DNA of 42,500 nucleotides. It comes from Symbiodinium natans (Eukaryota > Sar > Dinophyceae > Suessiales > Symbiodiniaceae). Shown piece after piece: positions 8,466 through 18,550 of the stretch. Location of the stretch: positions 1,243,192-1,285,691 of the forward strand of contig CAJNDS010002301.1 of the NCBI GenBank assembly GCA_905221605.1. Reading direction: 5' to 3'. Made by a program: the position numbers and the translations under genes. Position 1 is the stretch's first letter; every line of letters starts with the position of its first letter. A model generated the notes under the pieces. The model ran no database searches, was not told the DNA's origin, and saw nothing but the letters and a program-made list of their open reading frames with translations.

Positions 8466-11400
8466 GCTGTGCAGTGCTTCCGCATTGCTGGCAAAGCAGA
8501 TGTGGCAGCAAAGGCAGGGGACTTCCTGTGCTGCGGGGCTTAGGTTTAGGTTATGGGGCTCCGATGTTCAGAACGTATGGTTCCCCAACATATTTCAAGA
8601 AGGAGTATTCCTAGGACTCTGGTTTGCTTGGCTTCTCTGTGCCATGTTGTGTAAACAGCCCCGGGACCTGGAAGCATGCTGAATAGCAGACCGCGTGACG
8701 TGAGATCTGACTTTCCCCCAACCAGAAATCGCCTAAACCCTCAACCCTAAACCCTAAACCCCACACCCCCAGCACCGCAAATCTCGGTTGGCCTCCTGGA
8801 AGCGGTGCAGAGTCTTAATAACATGGTACTCGCAATGTTTGAGACCAGAGCATGATCACAGTCATCTTGTGCAGCTTAAGGGCAGCTAGTCCGATGCCTT
8901 CTTTTCCAGCTCTTGCTCAAGATGGCCGGGATCAAGGAAAAGCCGTGCACTTGGTCTCAGGTTTGGGGCTTGTCTTCCGGTCTATTCAGACGGCGTTGCA
9001 GGCAGTTCGGACTTGAAAGTCTCCTTGCTAGCGCTCTTGGTCGGGGTTGGGTTTCTCGTATCATGCTCCGTGAAAGATTGCCGTGGCGGGGCCCTTATTC
9101 GCCTGCCACGGTCGCGGGGCCACATGATCGGGGTGCGCATGTGACGGGCTTCAATTCCTTTCATTCTTAGTAGTAGAGTAGATAACCTTTAGCCTTTGTG
9201 TGGGTATTCTAATCCCGATAGAATCCTCCAAGGTTAACCTTTAGTTTTCTAGGCTGCTGGACAACTAGGCCTGGCAGCAAAGTAAAATCGGCACTGGCTC
9301 CAGTCTTGGTCGTGTGCCCTAGGGTTTCGGGTTTAGGGTTTAGGGTTTAGGGTTTAGGGTTTAGGGTCCGACTGGACTGTGCCTCTGGCTTATCTGCCAG
9401 CTGGCGTGATACCATGCTGAATCGTCCAAGAAACCAATGCAGGTTCATCAGCCCGTGCTTGGTTTTCGGCTCTACCTAGAGTACCCCGCATCCTCAAAAA
9501 GAGGAGTTGTACCTTGCTTCTTGAGTCTTCTTGTCTTCAATCAATCACAGGGGGCATTCTTGGCACGATTCTGGGTTTCGTACACCACGCTCCAACACCA
9601 GACCAAGAAGTGTCCAAGAAGTGTTTAGGGTTTAGTGTTAGGGTTTAGGGTTAGGGTTTAGGGTTTAGGGTTTAGGCTTTAGGCTTTAGGGTTTAGGGTT
9701 CAGGGTTCAGGGTTTCTTGGTACCCAATCCCAGAAACCTAAGAACCTACAATTCCTGGGTCACGGCCAAGGCAGGGGGACGTCGAAGCTGCGAAGAGCGC
9801 CTTCAAGGACGCTGCGTGAGCTTTAGGGTGTAGGGTTTAGGGTTTAGGGTTTAGGGTTTAGGGTTTAGGATTTGATTCTGAACACCCCCTCTTACCTTCC
9901 AGGGTTGACAGGGCTTAGGGTTTTATAGTGGCCCTCTCGGCTCATTTGCGTAAAAATGATGCTCTGTATAGAGTAACACGAGGGATAACTTAGGAGCTTC
10001 CTAGGTGACCTTTACCCTTTCCCACCGGCCACCGGATTTCTGAGCCCAACGCCATTAGGGTTTAGGGTTTAGGGTTTAGGGTTTAGGGTTTAGGATTTAG
10101 GGTTTAGGGTTTAGGGTTTAGGGTTTAGGGCAGCAGGTCTCACGACTGCTCGCTGGGGACTTCGCTGTGCACAAGGGCCCCAGACCCCAAACTCCAAACA
10201 TTCCGAACTCGAGGATGCCCTCGGCTTGTACGAGGATGAGGAGAAGGCCGGTCGTTTAGGGTTTAGGGTTTAGGGTTTAGGGTTCAGGGTTCAGGGTTTA
10301 GGGTTTAGGGTTTAGGGTTTATAAGGGTTTAGGGGTGGTAGTGCACGTCGTGCGCAATTTGAGGCTTTAGGTTGTAGGCGCCGGCGTAGGGTGTACTCGA
10401 TACCCCTTTAACATGTGGAGTGTCTCTCTGAGAGTGACCCTATTTCCATGGTACAGGCTTCCGCTAGATAGGGTTTGATGCACCCAAAAACCCCAAAATC
10501 CCCAAACCAAAAGTTCCACTCCACTCTCTGGGGTGTAGGACTACGAGCTGGGTGACGTGTACAAGACGTCCGGCGCTTGAGCTCTTAAGTGGGGGGGGGG
10601 GTTTGGGGTTTAGGGCTCAGGGATGCTCAGTAACTGTGGACCCAAATCCGAAGGACACCATGAGCAGCCAATCCCTTCCCAACGTCAGCTCCTGCCAAGG
10701 TACATCGGCTTCCTTATCCGCTCTGGTGCACTGGAGGCATTTTCTTTTTTCGAGGGTGCAGAGTCACGCGACAAGCTCTCTCATCTTGTGATCGGGATGC
10801 AAGATCCGCTCTTTCTGGAACATGGCAACACTTGGTGTGAGGATATATATATATATACATATACATATACATATACATATATATATATATACATATATAT
10901 ATACCACTGTAGCCCTCCTCCCTCCCATCTCAAGCGAAGCTTCAGTCTTTCCCTTTGAGGAGGCACTGTCAGCCATGGATGGCCACATCGGGGTGCTCCC
11001 TGCAATTCATTGCACTGGCGGTTCCCAGCTGTCATACAGAGGTTAGGTCAGGTAGGGCCCAGATTTAGGGTTATAGTTATAGGGTTTAGGGCAACTTCGC
11101 TCCCTCTCTCGCGCTCTCTTGCCCTGCCTCCCTCTCTATCCCTTCCTTCCCTTCCCTCCCTCCCTTCCCTTCCCTCCTTCCCTCCCTCCCTCCGTCCCTC
11201 TCTCTCTCTCCGTCTCTCCCACTTGCGTCTCCAAGTCATCTCCTTTCTGTTTGCTACCCTGGCCCTCGCGGCCATTGTTCAAAATGGCCTGGACCCGTCG
11301 TCATGCTGCAGCTCTTGCTGGGAGGTACTCAGCAGACTGAAAAGCTTGCCGTTTGCGCACAAGGCACTGGAATGGTTCTGCAGCTGCACTGCCGCAGCTG

Positions 11401-11758
11401 TGACGTCATGCCTAGTTGCCACAAGCTTGTCTAATGAGTCTAATGTAGTCAGGAGCTCATCAGGCAACACGGCCCAAGTTGCAGCGAGCAGCAACCCCCG
11501 ACTTGGCTCACAGCTGTGTCAGGAGCTGCTGTCGAAGATTGTCCTGCTGGCGCAGCTGGAGGAACATTGTTTTTTGGGGGGATGACCTTCGTCTGTGGGA
11601 GGTGAACCGATGACTTGTCTGCCCAGTGCGAAATGTTTTGTGTCGGTTGGGGATTCTTGCATGGGACCGCCACGCGACGCTCATCGATTTCATCGAATGT
11701 CGGCCCAACCCTCAGACCTGCAGGACACTGTTCGAGCAGACGAAATTCTGAATGCGGC
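8466..11758 (+). CDS. probable helical-repeat (TPR-like) protein, fragmented exons
   Basis: Short plus-strand islands, in order, read like alpha-alpha repeat protein: 8466-8530 (CFRIAGKADVAAKAG), 8910-8960 (LLLKMAGIKEKP), 9771-9813 (GDVEAAKSAFKDA), 10214-10247 (DALGLYEDEEK), 10539-10558 (DYELGD), about 10702-10800 (IGFLIRSGALEAFSFF), and about 11659-11758 with a terminal frame (ATLIDFIECRPNPQ) ending in TGA. Several borders look like real splice sites: AG|G acceptors, and GT or GC donors; GTACA occurs at both edges of the intron between the 10539 and 10702 exons. Small amphipathic segments rich in Ala, Leu and Glu suggest a scaffold of the kind found in trafficking or ciliary proteins, but no specific family was recognised. 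Exons are certainly missing and some ends are guesses. The stop sits about 320 bp before the next gene. Confidence 0.42.
9165..9267. mobile_element. family G element, copy 2
   Basis: Same ends as the copy at 7792 (TAGTAGTAGAGTAG ... CTGGACAACTA), with the internal inverted repeats TAACCTTTAGCC and AAGGTTAACCTTTA. The central 40 bp differ, so the copies are not recent. Confidence 0.75.
9318..9368 (+). repeat. TTTAGGG array
   Basis: About seven units. Further arrays in this stretch lie at 9625-9715 and 9827-9870, in the same orientation. Confidence 0.92.
10056..10133 (+). repeat. TTTAGGG array
   Basis: About eleven units. Another array (10255-10335, about eleven units) begins five bases after the candidate exon at 10214-10250. 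Confidence 0.93.
10841..10903. repeat. TA/TACATA microsatellite
   Basis: Imperfect (TA)n with CATATA units. It extends an open plus frame from the candidate exon at 10702 only by chance. Confidence 0.9.
11090..11590. other. pyrimidine-rich tract and ambiguous coding segment
   Basis: 11100-11220 is a CCCTCCCTT-type pyrimidine tract. 11220-11585 is unique and open on both strands: plus contains FAHKALEWFCSC and QELLSKIVLLAQLEEH, minus contains ELLTTLDSLDKLVATRH. Either could be an exon. On position alone the plus reading would belong to the helical-repeat gene; the sequence does not decide it. Confidence 0.35.
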
Positions 11759-12076
11759 CCAAGTGGAGGGCCTTGACCTCAGAATATGGGTCCTACTCTG
11801 GCATTTGTTTTAATTCTGCTTGGTTCTTCCGTTGGTGCATGATCGCGGCTGCGCCCTGTCTTGAGAGTAAGAACTATGCCCCTTCGCTTGGCATCTTCAT
11901 GACTCAGATCGATGATGCGAGCTGAATTGTTCAGTCAGACGATCAACAAGCCTTGCGAAGACACAGTCTCAGTGGTAGTAGCACTATAGCTAGGACAGCT
12001 AGGACTCAAGCAGAGGCTGTGAACTGTGCACTTGGTGGCTATCCGGGCTTTTCCGGGCAGTTGACCGGACCACACC

Positions 12077-12700
12077 ATGGCCCAGGGGTTGGCCACAACC
12101 GCATTACTCAGCGAGGAGCAGCAGAAGCTGGCGAAAGCCGCCGCTTCGGTGTACGACCTTCGGGTGGACTCAGATGCCGTGCCTTGGGGAATGAACCCGA
12201 AAATTGGGGGTCATATACCCTATACTACTATAATTCCCTATTAAGGTCTATGAACCATAAGCCCTTTCAGGGTTCATTCCGTCCCCCAGGTGGTGGACTC
12301 GATGTATGCATCCGCGTGCCAGTTTAGCGACCCCCTGGTTCTGGTCTCGGGCCCGGCCCACGTGAAGGCCCAGTTCCGCTCCTTACGGATGCTCTTCCGG
12401 GAGATTGATTTCCAGGTTGAGGGAGTTGGCCTTCTGGGTGAGAAGGTGGTGATCGAAGCCTCCGTCACATACGTGCCGAAGAGAATGCCAAGGGCCTGTG
12501 CTGTGCGCCTTAAGCAGTTCACAACCCTCACGTCGACTGCCGGGCGCGTTCTCTTGCACGAAGACCACTGGTCAATTCATGGCGTCCTCGTGGCCATCAC
12601 AGGGCTCGGCTGGCTGTACCAAGGTTGGCGTAAGGCTTTGGGCACCGCATCCAGTGTGGCCGTGGACCTGATTTCATGCCCGAAGCGCAAGGGATCGTAA
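12077..12700 (+). CDS. NTF2-like (SnoaL-type fold) protein, two exons
   Basis: ATG at 12077 in the context CACCATGG. Exon 1 is 12077-12175, exon 2 is 12290-12700 (TAA 12698-12700), giving 169 residues. Exon 1 encodes a short helical lead ending YDLRVDSD; exon 2 opens VVDSMYASACQFSDPLV and continues with FRSLRMLFREIDFQVEG and LHEDHWSIHGVL, then a hydrophobic stretch GVLVAITGLGWLYQGW. The pattern (YxxxxxFxDPL, a basic LR segment, then a late DHW strand) is typical of small NTF2-like domain proteins of algae and plants. These form a cone-shaped fold, often of unknown ligand. The intron is GC-AG and consists mostly of an inverted-repeat element. A pyrimidine-poor AG 17 bases before the ATG could be a trans-splice acceptor. 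Function beyond the fold is unknown. Confidence 0.72.
12186..12282 (+). mobile_element. inverted-repeat element forming the NTF2-like gene intron
   Basis: Ends GGGGAATGAACCCGAAA (from 12185) and TTTCAGGGTTCATTCC (to 12280) are near-perfect inverted repeats about 60 bp apart. Together they make up most of the 114-bp intron 12176-12289. This is the architecture of an introner. Confidence 0.7.
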
Positions 12701-13379
12701 GACCTCGGGATTTGCAAGCGCAAAAAGGCGCGCAGCAGCCTTTCGTTGGGGAGCTGCCTGGCTGGTCCAGACTACTTACACACTAGTGTGCCGGGCAATT
12801 GGGATGCGGGTGCCAGGAAGTCCTTGCTCTGTCACCGCTGGCTCATGTGCGTGGTCTTCAAGCTGAGAGAAACCTCTCCCATCATCCGAGTGCAAGTCAG
12901 AGAGTTCCATTTCTTGGGCATAGCCCCGATGCTCATGAAGCCCCACACAAGTGATGGTAGAGGGATGCACGCTCGTCATCAACAACCACAGACCCACACA
13001 AACCCCTTATCAAGCCTTGTAGTTGGCTGAGGCTGGTTCACCTCAAGAGAATGCCAGGCCCGATCTGATGACAAAGATGAGGGTTCATCCGATGATTTAG
13101 GGGGGAGGATACAAAAGTTTAAGGGTTCATTGGGGTCTAGAACGGTTGCCGGGGTTAACTCGCCTCTTGCCTTCTTTCTAGGCTTCATGGAGTTAGTCCT
13201 TTTCCTGGAGCTTTCGCAACTTCCCACCAGCACTCGCGTGGCACTCCCTTCACCTTCGTACCCGAAACCCTGAAGTTTACTTCTACCATCCTAGATATAA
13301 GCTTAAAGGCCAATACGCAAATCCCTCCCCCGCCTCCCCCTCTTGACCTCCCCCCCCAAAACCTGCGAATCTCCCGAAG
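12701..13379. other. downstream region of the NTF2-like gene; no gene assigned
   Basis: Unique, GC-moderate sequence. Open frames occur on both strands (plus near 12746-13030, minus near 12979-13233) with mixed codon bias. 13083-13140 has GGTTCAT motifs resembling the ends of the element at 12186 and may be a decayed relative. Confidence 0.35.
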
Positions 13380-13497
13380 TCCTCACCTGGCTACTCGGCT
13401 GGAGGTTGGATGTGATCTGGTCGAGGCGCTGAAAAACCACGACGCAGAAGCACTTGCTGGCCTGCAGATTCTCGGCACCGCCGTGAAGAAGCATTAA
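13380..13497 (+). CDS. C-terminal exon, unassigned protein
   Basis: An open plus frame with strongly GC-ending codons, containing CDLVEALKNHDAEALAG and GTAVKKH, ends in TAA at 13495-13497. A CTGGAG|G acceptor lies at about 13404. The segment is helical and Ala/Leu-rich. Upstream exons were not found with confidence. Confidence 0.45.
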
Positions 13498-13962
13498 TTT
13501 AGGGGCTTTCGAGTTTACAGGGCTTTTCTGCGGCTTGAAATGACTCTTTGGGGTTAAGAGTTTTTAGGGCTTTCGGGTTTAGGGTTTAGGGTTTAGGGCT
13601 TATACGGGATCATCGTATAGGGATCAGTGACAGGGCCGGATCGTTGTGGGTTTTGGGAGCGTGCTGCGGGTGCCCCCCAGGAGTGTTTGTGAACCCGAAA
13701 GCTCTGGGAGTTCTAGAACTCCAGAAGCTAGGGTTTAGGGTTAAGTTTCGGGTTCAGGGGTTAGGGTTTAGAGGTCTCAAAACCCTAAAGCCCTCTCATC
13801 TTTCTGAAAAAAGCAGGGTGACGCCGCATTGTTCCGCGGTAGCAGACACACTTCCTCTGAGTTGGGGTGTAAGGAGCTTTTGATTTATTTGCTCTCATGT
13901 TTGGGGGAGCTGTTAGAGCATGTAGGGTTTACAGTTTGGTTTGAAGCTATAAAACCGAACCC

Positions 13963-14030
13963 CTCAACCCTAAACCCCAAACCCCAAACCCCAAACCCTA
14001 AACCCTAAACGCCCTCAACCCTAAACCCCT
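13963..14030 (-). repeat. CCCTAAA / CCCCAAA array
   Basis: Degenerate, about nine units. Confidence 0.88.
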
Positions 14031-14127
14031 GCAATCTGAGGAAAGACCAGATTTTCACATTTCTGCAGATCGAGGCAGGGTGCACACTTGAACTGTTGCT
14101 CCCCGCTCCCCTTTCCCAAACAGCCCT

Positions 14128-14286
14128 AAGCCTAAAACCCCAAACCTACAAACCTAAACCTAAAACCCCTAAACCTAAGCCCTAAGCCCCTAAGCCCTAA
14201 GCCCTAAACCCTAAACCCTAAACCCTAAACCCTAAACCCTAAACCCTAAACCCTAAACCCTAAACCCTAAACCCTAAACCCTACCC
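14128..14286 (-). repeat. CCCTAAA array
   Basis: About twenty units. The left part is CCCTAAG/CCTAAAC-like, the right part near-perfect. Confidence 0.94.
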
Positions 14287-14403
14287 CAAGGTGCTGGTTG
14301 CATCCTCCCAGCCCTGAAACACAAACCCTGGGATGCCAGAGCCTGGTGCAGGTTGCCCGAATCGTGAGGCAGTTGAAGGCTCGTCCTATGTCACATGGGG
14401 GGT

Positions 14404-14476
14404 TTTCGGGTTTAGGGTTTAGGGTTTAGGGTTTGGGGTTTGGGGTTGAGGGTTGAGGGCTTATTGTTTAGGGTTT
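14404..14476 (+). repeat. TTTAGGG array
   Basis: About eight units, some TTTGGGG and TTGAGGG. To its left, 14352-14400 is a possible short plus exon (RIVRQLKARPMS). Confidence 0.88.
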
Positions 14477-14534
14477 ATTGGTGAGTGTCTATTAGGTTCC
14501 CTTTTAATCTTCTTGAGTGTACTGGCTGGGTGTC

Positions 14535-14640
14535 CATTTAGGGCTGTTCCCCCTTGTACTAACAGTCCTTAATAGGGATTATAGTACCCCCCCCCCCCCA
14601 TTCTAATCCCTATCAAGGACTCAGGGCTGTTAGTATAAGG
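14535..14640. mobile_element. family I hairpin element with central poly-C, copy 1
   Basis: Arms TACTAACAGTCCTTAATAGGG and TCAAGGACTCAGGGCTGTTAGTA are imperfect inverted repeats around a 14-C run. A related left arm (CAGTCCTTAATTGGGAT) followed by a longer poly-C run lies at 36447-36512. Confidence 0.65.
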
Positions 14641-14671
14641 GGCAACATCCCGCCGCCTGAAGTACAAGAAT

Positions 14672-14756
14672 AACATAGGGGCCTTCATATTTCGGGGTGA
14701 ATTTATATGGGGATCCCAAAGGGAATAGTATTAGGTAATTATTCCGACCCCTAGAG
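14672..14756 (-). mobile_element. family C element, copy 1 (reverse orientation)
   Basis: On the minus strand it begins CTAGGGGTCGGAATAATTA and ends AAGGCCCCTATGT. Other copies are at 20108-20212, 30646-30814 and 31254-31362. It follows directly on the minus-strand exon 14765-14871, in intron position. Confidence 0.7.
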
Positions 14757-14764
14757 ACATAGTT

Positions 14765-15208
14765 GCCCGAAGAGTGACGTCGCAGGTTGCAGCACTTGCA
14801 CCACAGGAAGAAGGGGGCCGGGCGCCCAGCTGCCATACAACGAAGCTCTTGCTTCTCATCTTCCCCCAGATCTTCCAAAAATCCTTTTATTTAAGGAATT
14901 TTATAGTAAGGGTCCCTATTATGAATTAGGGTATATTCCTTAATTTAGGGGTTTTGGAAGGCCTGGGTGGCAGTTCTGAGTAGTTCCTCTAACAGAGCAT
15001 CCACTGATATGACATGTAGAAACAATGGTGGCTCACACAGTTGGCACAATCTATTAGCATATAGACTATTGCAAATCACAGCTTTTGTGACAGCTGACGA
15101 CCCAGGATCGCTAAAGATTAGAAAGCTTCTCAGGCAGTCCTCAAGAAGCCGTCGACCCAGCCGACCTTTTGATGTGAGCCGGAATGAGGCTGCAACCAAT
15201 TGTCGATC
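14765..15208 (-). CDS. unassigned minus-strand gene, two exons
   Basis: Exon at about 15208-14955 reads DRQLVAASFRLTSKGRLG, LLEDCLRSFLIFSDPG, TKAVICNSLYANRLC and VDALLEELLRTATQAFQ. The following exon, about 14871-14765, reads LGEDEKQELRCMAAGRP and PFFLWCKCCNLRRHSSG. Both have clear protein character; the second carries a Cys cluster (WCKCC). An inverted-repeat element (family D) fills the gap between them and is taken as the intron; its exact borders do not fit a simple GT/GC/GA-AG rule and the phase is unresolved. No family was recognised. Plus-strand readings of the same DNA are poorer. Confidence 0.58.
14876..14955. mobile_element. family D inverted-repeat element, copy 1, acting as an intron
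   Basis: Arms CTTCCAAAAATCC...TTTAAGGAATTTT and AATTAGGGTATATTCCTTAATTTAGGGG...TTTTGGAAG pair imperfectly. It spans nearly all of the sequence between two minus-strand exons. Copy 2 is at 40105-40232. Confidence 0.7.
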
Positions 15209-15270
15209 CTCAGTGGGGGCGGCTTGAATCTCACTTGGCTTTCACATCGTTGAGTGATGCCGCACATCCC

Positions 15271-15366
15271 TGTATACGTATATATGTATATGTACATGTT
15301 GTCTACTTATATGTCAGTATAGATAGTATTTCCATATACGATGGTAGATTCTTTATACTACACATG

Positions 15367-15427
<61 letters not shown>

Positions 15428-15502
15428 CTGTATATGTATATATATATATGTATATATATATATGTATATATAAATACACATATATATATACATACATATA
15501 TA
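15271..15502. repeat. TATATG/TATG microsatellite
   Basis: A long TATGTA tract including about ten TATATG steps (15364-15430). Long Tyr/Val- or His/Thr-rich frames here are artefacts. Confidence 0.92.
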
Positions 15503-15808
15503 TTTGACTGAAGGTAGGCGTCGCAACCGCGCCTCGTCATAGCATGTCGGCCCCTGTCGCTTCACACGAAGCGCTGTTGAGACCGTCATTACGAGACTCT
15601 AAGTGGTTGTTGTGCAGTGCTAAAGGTTGGGGCCTATGATGCAGTTACCCTAAACCCTAAACCCTGAACCCCTGAACCCCTACACAGTCGAAGTCGGTGC
15701 TGCGATGAGAACAATCGAACATCAACATGGACACCTGCAGTCTTAGTCTTTGTGCCCCCCCAAAAAAACACTTACGTTTTCAAGCGGGAAGTGATTCCAA
15801 GCCGGCCC

Positions 15809-15882
15809 CACAATGCGAGATGTGTCGCTGGATGCGCTGCAGAAGACGGCCCGCAAAATCCGGATCAAGAGCTGTGGAAGCT
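15809..15882 (+). CDS. candidate exon; weak resemblance to a transketolase N-terminus
   Basis: The plus frame MRDVSLDALQKTARKIRIKS has strongly GC-ending codons and resembles the first helix of transketolases (LQxLKxTAxxLRIxS), but no following GHP motif was found nearby, so the resemblance may be chance. The minus strand is also open (DPDFAGRLLQRIQRH). Confidence 0.25.
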
Positions 15883-16267
15883 AGCGCCGTCCGTGAGCAT
15901 GGCAGCCTTCCTGTGCCAGGGCTTTAGATGACTCAGTCACCTGAGCCCTAAACCCTAAATCCTTAACCCTAAACCCTAAACCCTGAACCCTGCTTTTTGC
16001 GGGCGCGCATCGGCTCGAGGACGCGTCGGTGACAGTGTTGGCTCGCGCATGCGAAGGATGGCCTGCGGTGTACAGATCCTGCAAGATTCCACCGCGGCGG
16101 AGACAAAACAGCAGGAAGACCAACCACTGCACACTGAACCCTGAACCCTGAACCCTGAACCCTACTCTGTCTGCCACGCACGAGGAGACACATGAGACCA
16201 CCAGCTGCTCCCCAACTACAGTGACCCACATGTCTTTTACAACAGTGTGTAAAGGGCTTATACACAA

Positions 16268-16299
16268 ATCTAAATACATATATATAGAGACAAATATAA

Positions 16300-16342
<43 letters not shown>

Positions 16343-16368
16343 TATATACACACATATATATATATATG

Positions 16369-16418
<50 letters not shown>

Positions 16419-16427
16419 GTATATATC
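16268..16427. repeat. TA microsatellite
   Basis: Long (TA)n with AAATATA and ATACACA interruptions. Confidence 0.93.
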
Positions 16428-16534
16428 ACTTTCTACATGCGCACACCCGAAGGTGTCCCTGTACCTACAGAGTCCAGACTTTGGCCATAGACAGCTTCCC
16501 TTTTTACAGCTTGAGACCCCCACCAAGCATCATG

Positions 16535-16735
16535 CAGTATATAGGTACGTGGACCCTTCCGGATACATACATCTACCCCTAAGGATCCATGTAGGCAGAT
16601 ATTACAAACTTGGGCCTTAAAGGGGTTCCCATGTAGTAGCTTGTTGAGGGCCCAAGTACATACTAGAAAGGTACATGGACCCTCAGGGTACATACCCAAC
16701 AATAGTTGTGGAAAAGTTGCCCTTGAGAACGATAA
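16535..16735. mobile_element. family F element, copy 1
   Basis: Contains CCCCTAAGGATCCATGTAGG, CTTGGGCCTTAAAGGGGTTCC and GGGCCCAAGTAC, with inverted GTACATGGACCC / GGTACGTGGACCC motifs at its ends. A second copy lies at 21538-21730 and a shorter relative at 27600-27690. Confidence 0.65.
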
Positions 16736-16967
16736 CCTAGCCATCCCCTCGCAGGCAACCGATGGGCGGCCCCCAACAAGCTCGGCTGTCCCAACGAGCC
16801 CACTCTGACATGGGTTTAGGATTCAGGGTTTAGGGATGAGGGTTTAGGGTTTACAGTGGTTTAGGGTCAAAAAAGTTAGTCGACTCGCACATCCTTCTGG
16901 TGCCCAACCTGGAGCCAATTTTGCAGGGAAGTCCGAGAACATATTTATAAACCTTAAACCAAACACG

Positions 16968-16969
<2 letters not shown>

Positions 16970-17004
<35 letters not shown>
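16970..17004. repeat. poly-C homopolymer, over 30 bases
   Basis: An almost uninterrupted run of C. Other long C runs are at 21376-21394, 24979-25008, 36480-36497 and 38179-38192, and long G runs at 25161-25171 and 36520-36538. Confidence 0.95.
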
Positions 17005-17292
17005 TACCCGAAAAGACCCAAAACAGACCACGAAGCCCAGGTTACCGAGGAAGCCTTGTAAATTACGCCCCCCAAATCTGAAGCCCTCCAAATCCGAGTG
17101 ACACAGCTTGACAGCCCCCAAGGCAACCTCGCCACCGTTTACCTTTGGGTGGTTGCGGCGAACCCTGAACCCTCTCCAACTTGGAACCGAAAAAGGCTCG
17201 GCACCTCGAACATGCATCCGATCGGTAGTTGTGAGGGGCTTCCCTGCTTCTGAATTGCCGCAACCCTGTCGCGCTTGACCGGTACGTCTCTA

Positions 17293-17560
17293 CTATGAAA
17301 AATCCAAAGACAGCTTGCAGTCAACTTGCATGATGTCCATGTCATTGGGCTGGACATGCGCGTAGGCACCGAGCCCGTTGTGCTCAAACTGCTCTTTTCG
17401 AGCAGGCTTGTCAAAGTTTGAGTTGACTTTTTCCAGTCTTGCGTACAATCAACCCTAAACCCTAAACCCTAAACCTTAAGGGTCATCGGCCCACGCCCGC
17501 AGGACATTACGTACTGGTTTGAAGTCCGAAGCTCCACACCAAAGGTGGTAGAGCTCTTAG
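17293..17560 (-). CDS. unassigned minus-strand gene, C-terminal part
   Basis: The exon 17437-17293 begins after a CGCAAG acceptor, reads NSNFDKPARKEQFEHNG then GAYAHVQPNDMDIMQVDC, and ends with TAG. The frame is clearly protein-like. A probable upstream exon, about 17560-17482, reads TTFGVELRTSNQYVMSCG. A CCCTAAA array (17450-17480) separates the two. The plus strand of the second segment is also open (ITYWFEVRSSTPKVVELL), so that exon is less sure. No family was recognised. Confidence 0.5.
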
Positions 17561-17864
17561 CTTCCCGCTGATCCCACGGACCCTACACAGCCCCAAAACG
17601 TGATGACCATGGTTCTGAGAGACCCTCAAAGTACCCCCACACACGAAACTAAACCCTAAACCCTAAACCCTTATAAGCCCTAAGCCCTAAACCCTAAGCA
17701 CCCAAGGCTCTAAAGCCCCCCCCCAAAGCAAGTGGTGGAGGTCGTGGATCCCAGCGGTTGAATGTAGATGACCAGCCCTGGCCATCCCATCCCTGATCCC
17801 CGCAACCTTCCGTTCCAGCGGTCGCTCCCAACACCCTAACCTCGGACCCGGAGTAGGGTTTGGG

Positions 17865-18065
17865 GCTTTAGGCTTTAGGGTTTAGGGTTTAGGGTTTAGG
17901 GTTTAGGGTTTAGATAGGCCCTTTTTCCCTGTTTATAGGGTTTTGCTTCCCTTGGAAGCCCCTTTAGGCCGCCTTCTTCGCAGCACGAAGCCTCTGGGGC
18001 CCGGAGTAGGCCCTTATTCCCTTTGTAGGGTTCTGGTTCCCTTATAAGCCCCTTTAACCCTTGAA
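17865..18065 (+). repeat. TTTAGGG array followed by two tandem relatives of a 'CCCTTATTCCC' element (family K)
   Basis: The array is 17867-17915. Then 17918-17970 and 18005-18063 are imperfect copies of AGGCCC...TTCCCT...TAGGGTT...TTCCCTT...AAGCCCCTTTA. Related pieces lie at 23050-23085 and 23190-23225, also beside arrays. Confidence 0.65.
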
Positions 18066-18208
18066 GCCAAAGAGGGCACCCCTTGTTGTTCCCAGTTTAC
18101 TCTTGGGGTAAAGTACATGAATCCGAAACCCTGAGCCCTATTGGGAAAACGGCCAGGTGCAGCATCTCACGTTATAGAGGCCCAGGCTGCCATACATGCT
18201 AAGCAGTC

Positions 18209-18290
18209 CGGTTTAGGGTTTAGGGGTTTAGGGTTTAGGGTTTAGGGTTTAGGGTTTAGGGTTTAGGGTTTAGGGTTTAGGGTTTAGGCA
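18209..18290 (+). repeat. TTTAGGG array
   Basis: About eleven units. Further plus-orientation arrays are at 18485-18532 and 18637-18690. Confidence 0.93.
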
Positions 18291-18550
18291 TTCAAGGGAC
18301 TAAAGGAGGGACCCTTAAAAGGGACCTTAGGGGTTATTCGGGGGTTTGTTGGGGGGCTACTTAGGTATATAGAGACTATAGAAGGTACCTTCTACCCCTT
18401 AAAGCTGAGCATAAGCGCACACCACGACCGATTCTCAGGCGGTGAGTCGTCGTTGCCGTAGCCAGCAGCACATTAACGTTCATGGGGTTTAGGGTTTGTT
18501 AGGGTTTAGGGTTTAGGGTTGAGGGTTTAGGGTCCCAAAACAGACTTTTG

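Noticed and set aside
11010-11240. Ser/Leu/Pro-rich protein start
   Set aside because: The frame runs through a CCCTCCCTT pyrimidine tract and is composition-driven.
8466-11758. Intraflagellar-transport or coatomer subunit assignment
   Set aside because: The fragments look like helical repeats but carry no diagnostic motif, so no specific family is claimed.
15303-15590. Tyr/Ile/His-rich open frames over TA microsatellites (also 5899, 8170, 10781, 16221, 19652, 24304, 24924)
   Set aside because: Low-complexity translations of TATATG/TACA/CATA repeats with no unique coding content.
15809-15882. Firm transketolase call
   Set aside because: Only one short helix resembles the family; no GHP thiamine-binding motif was found nearby.
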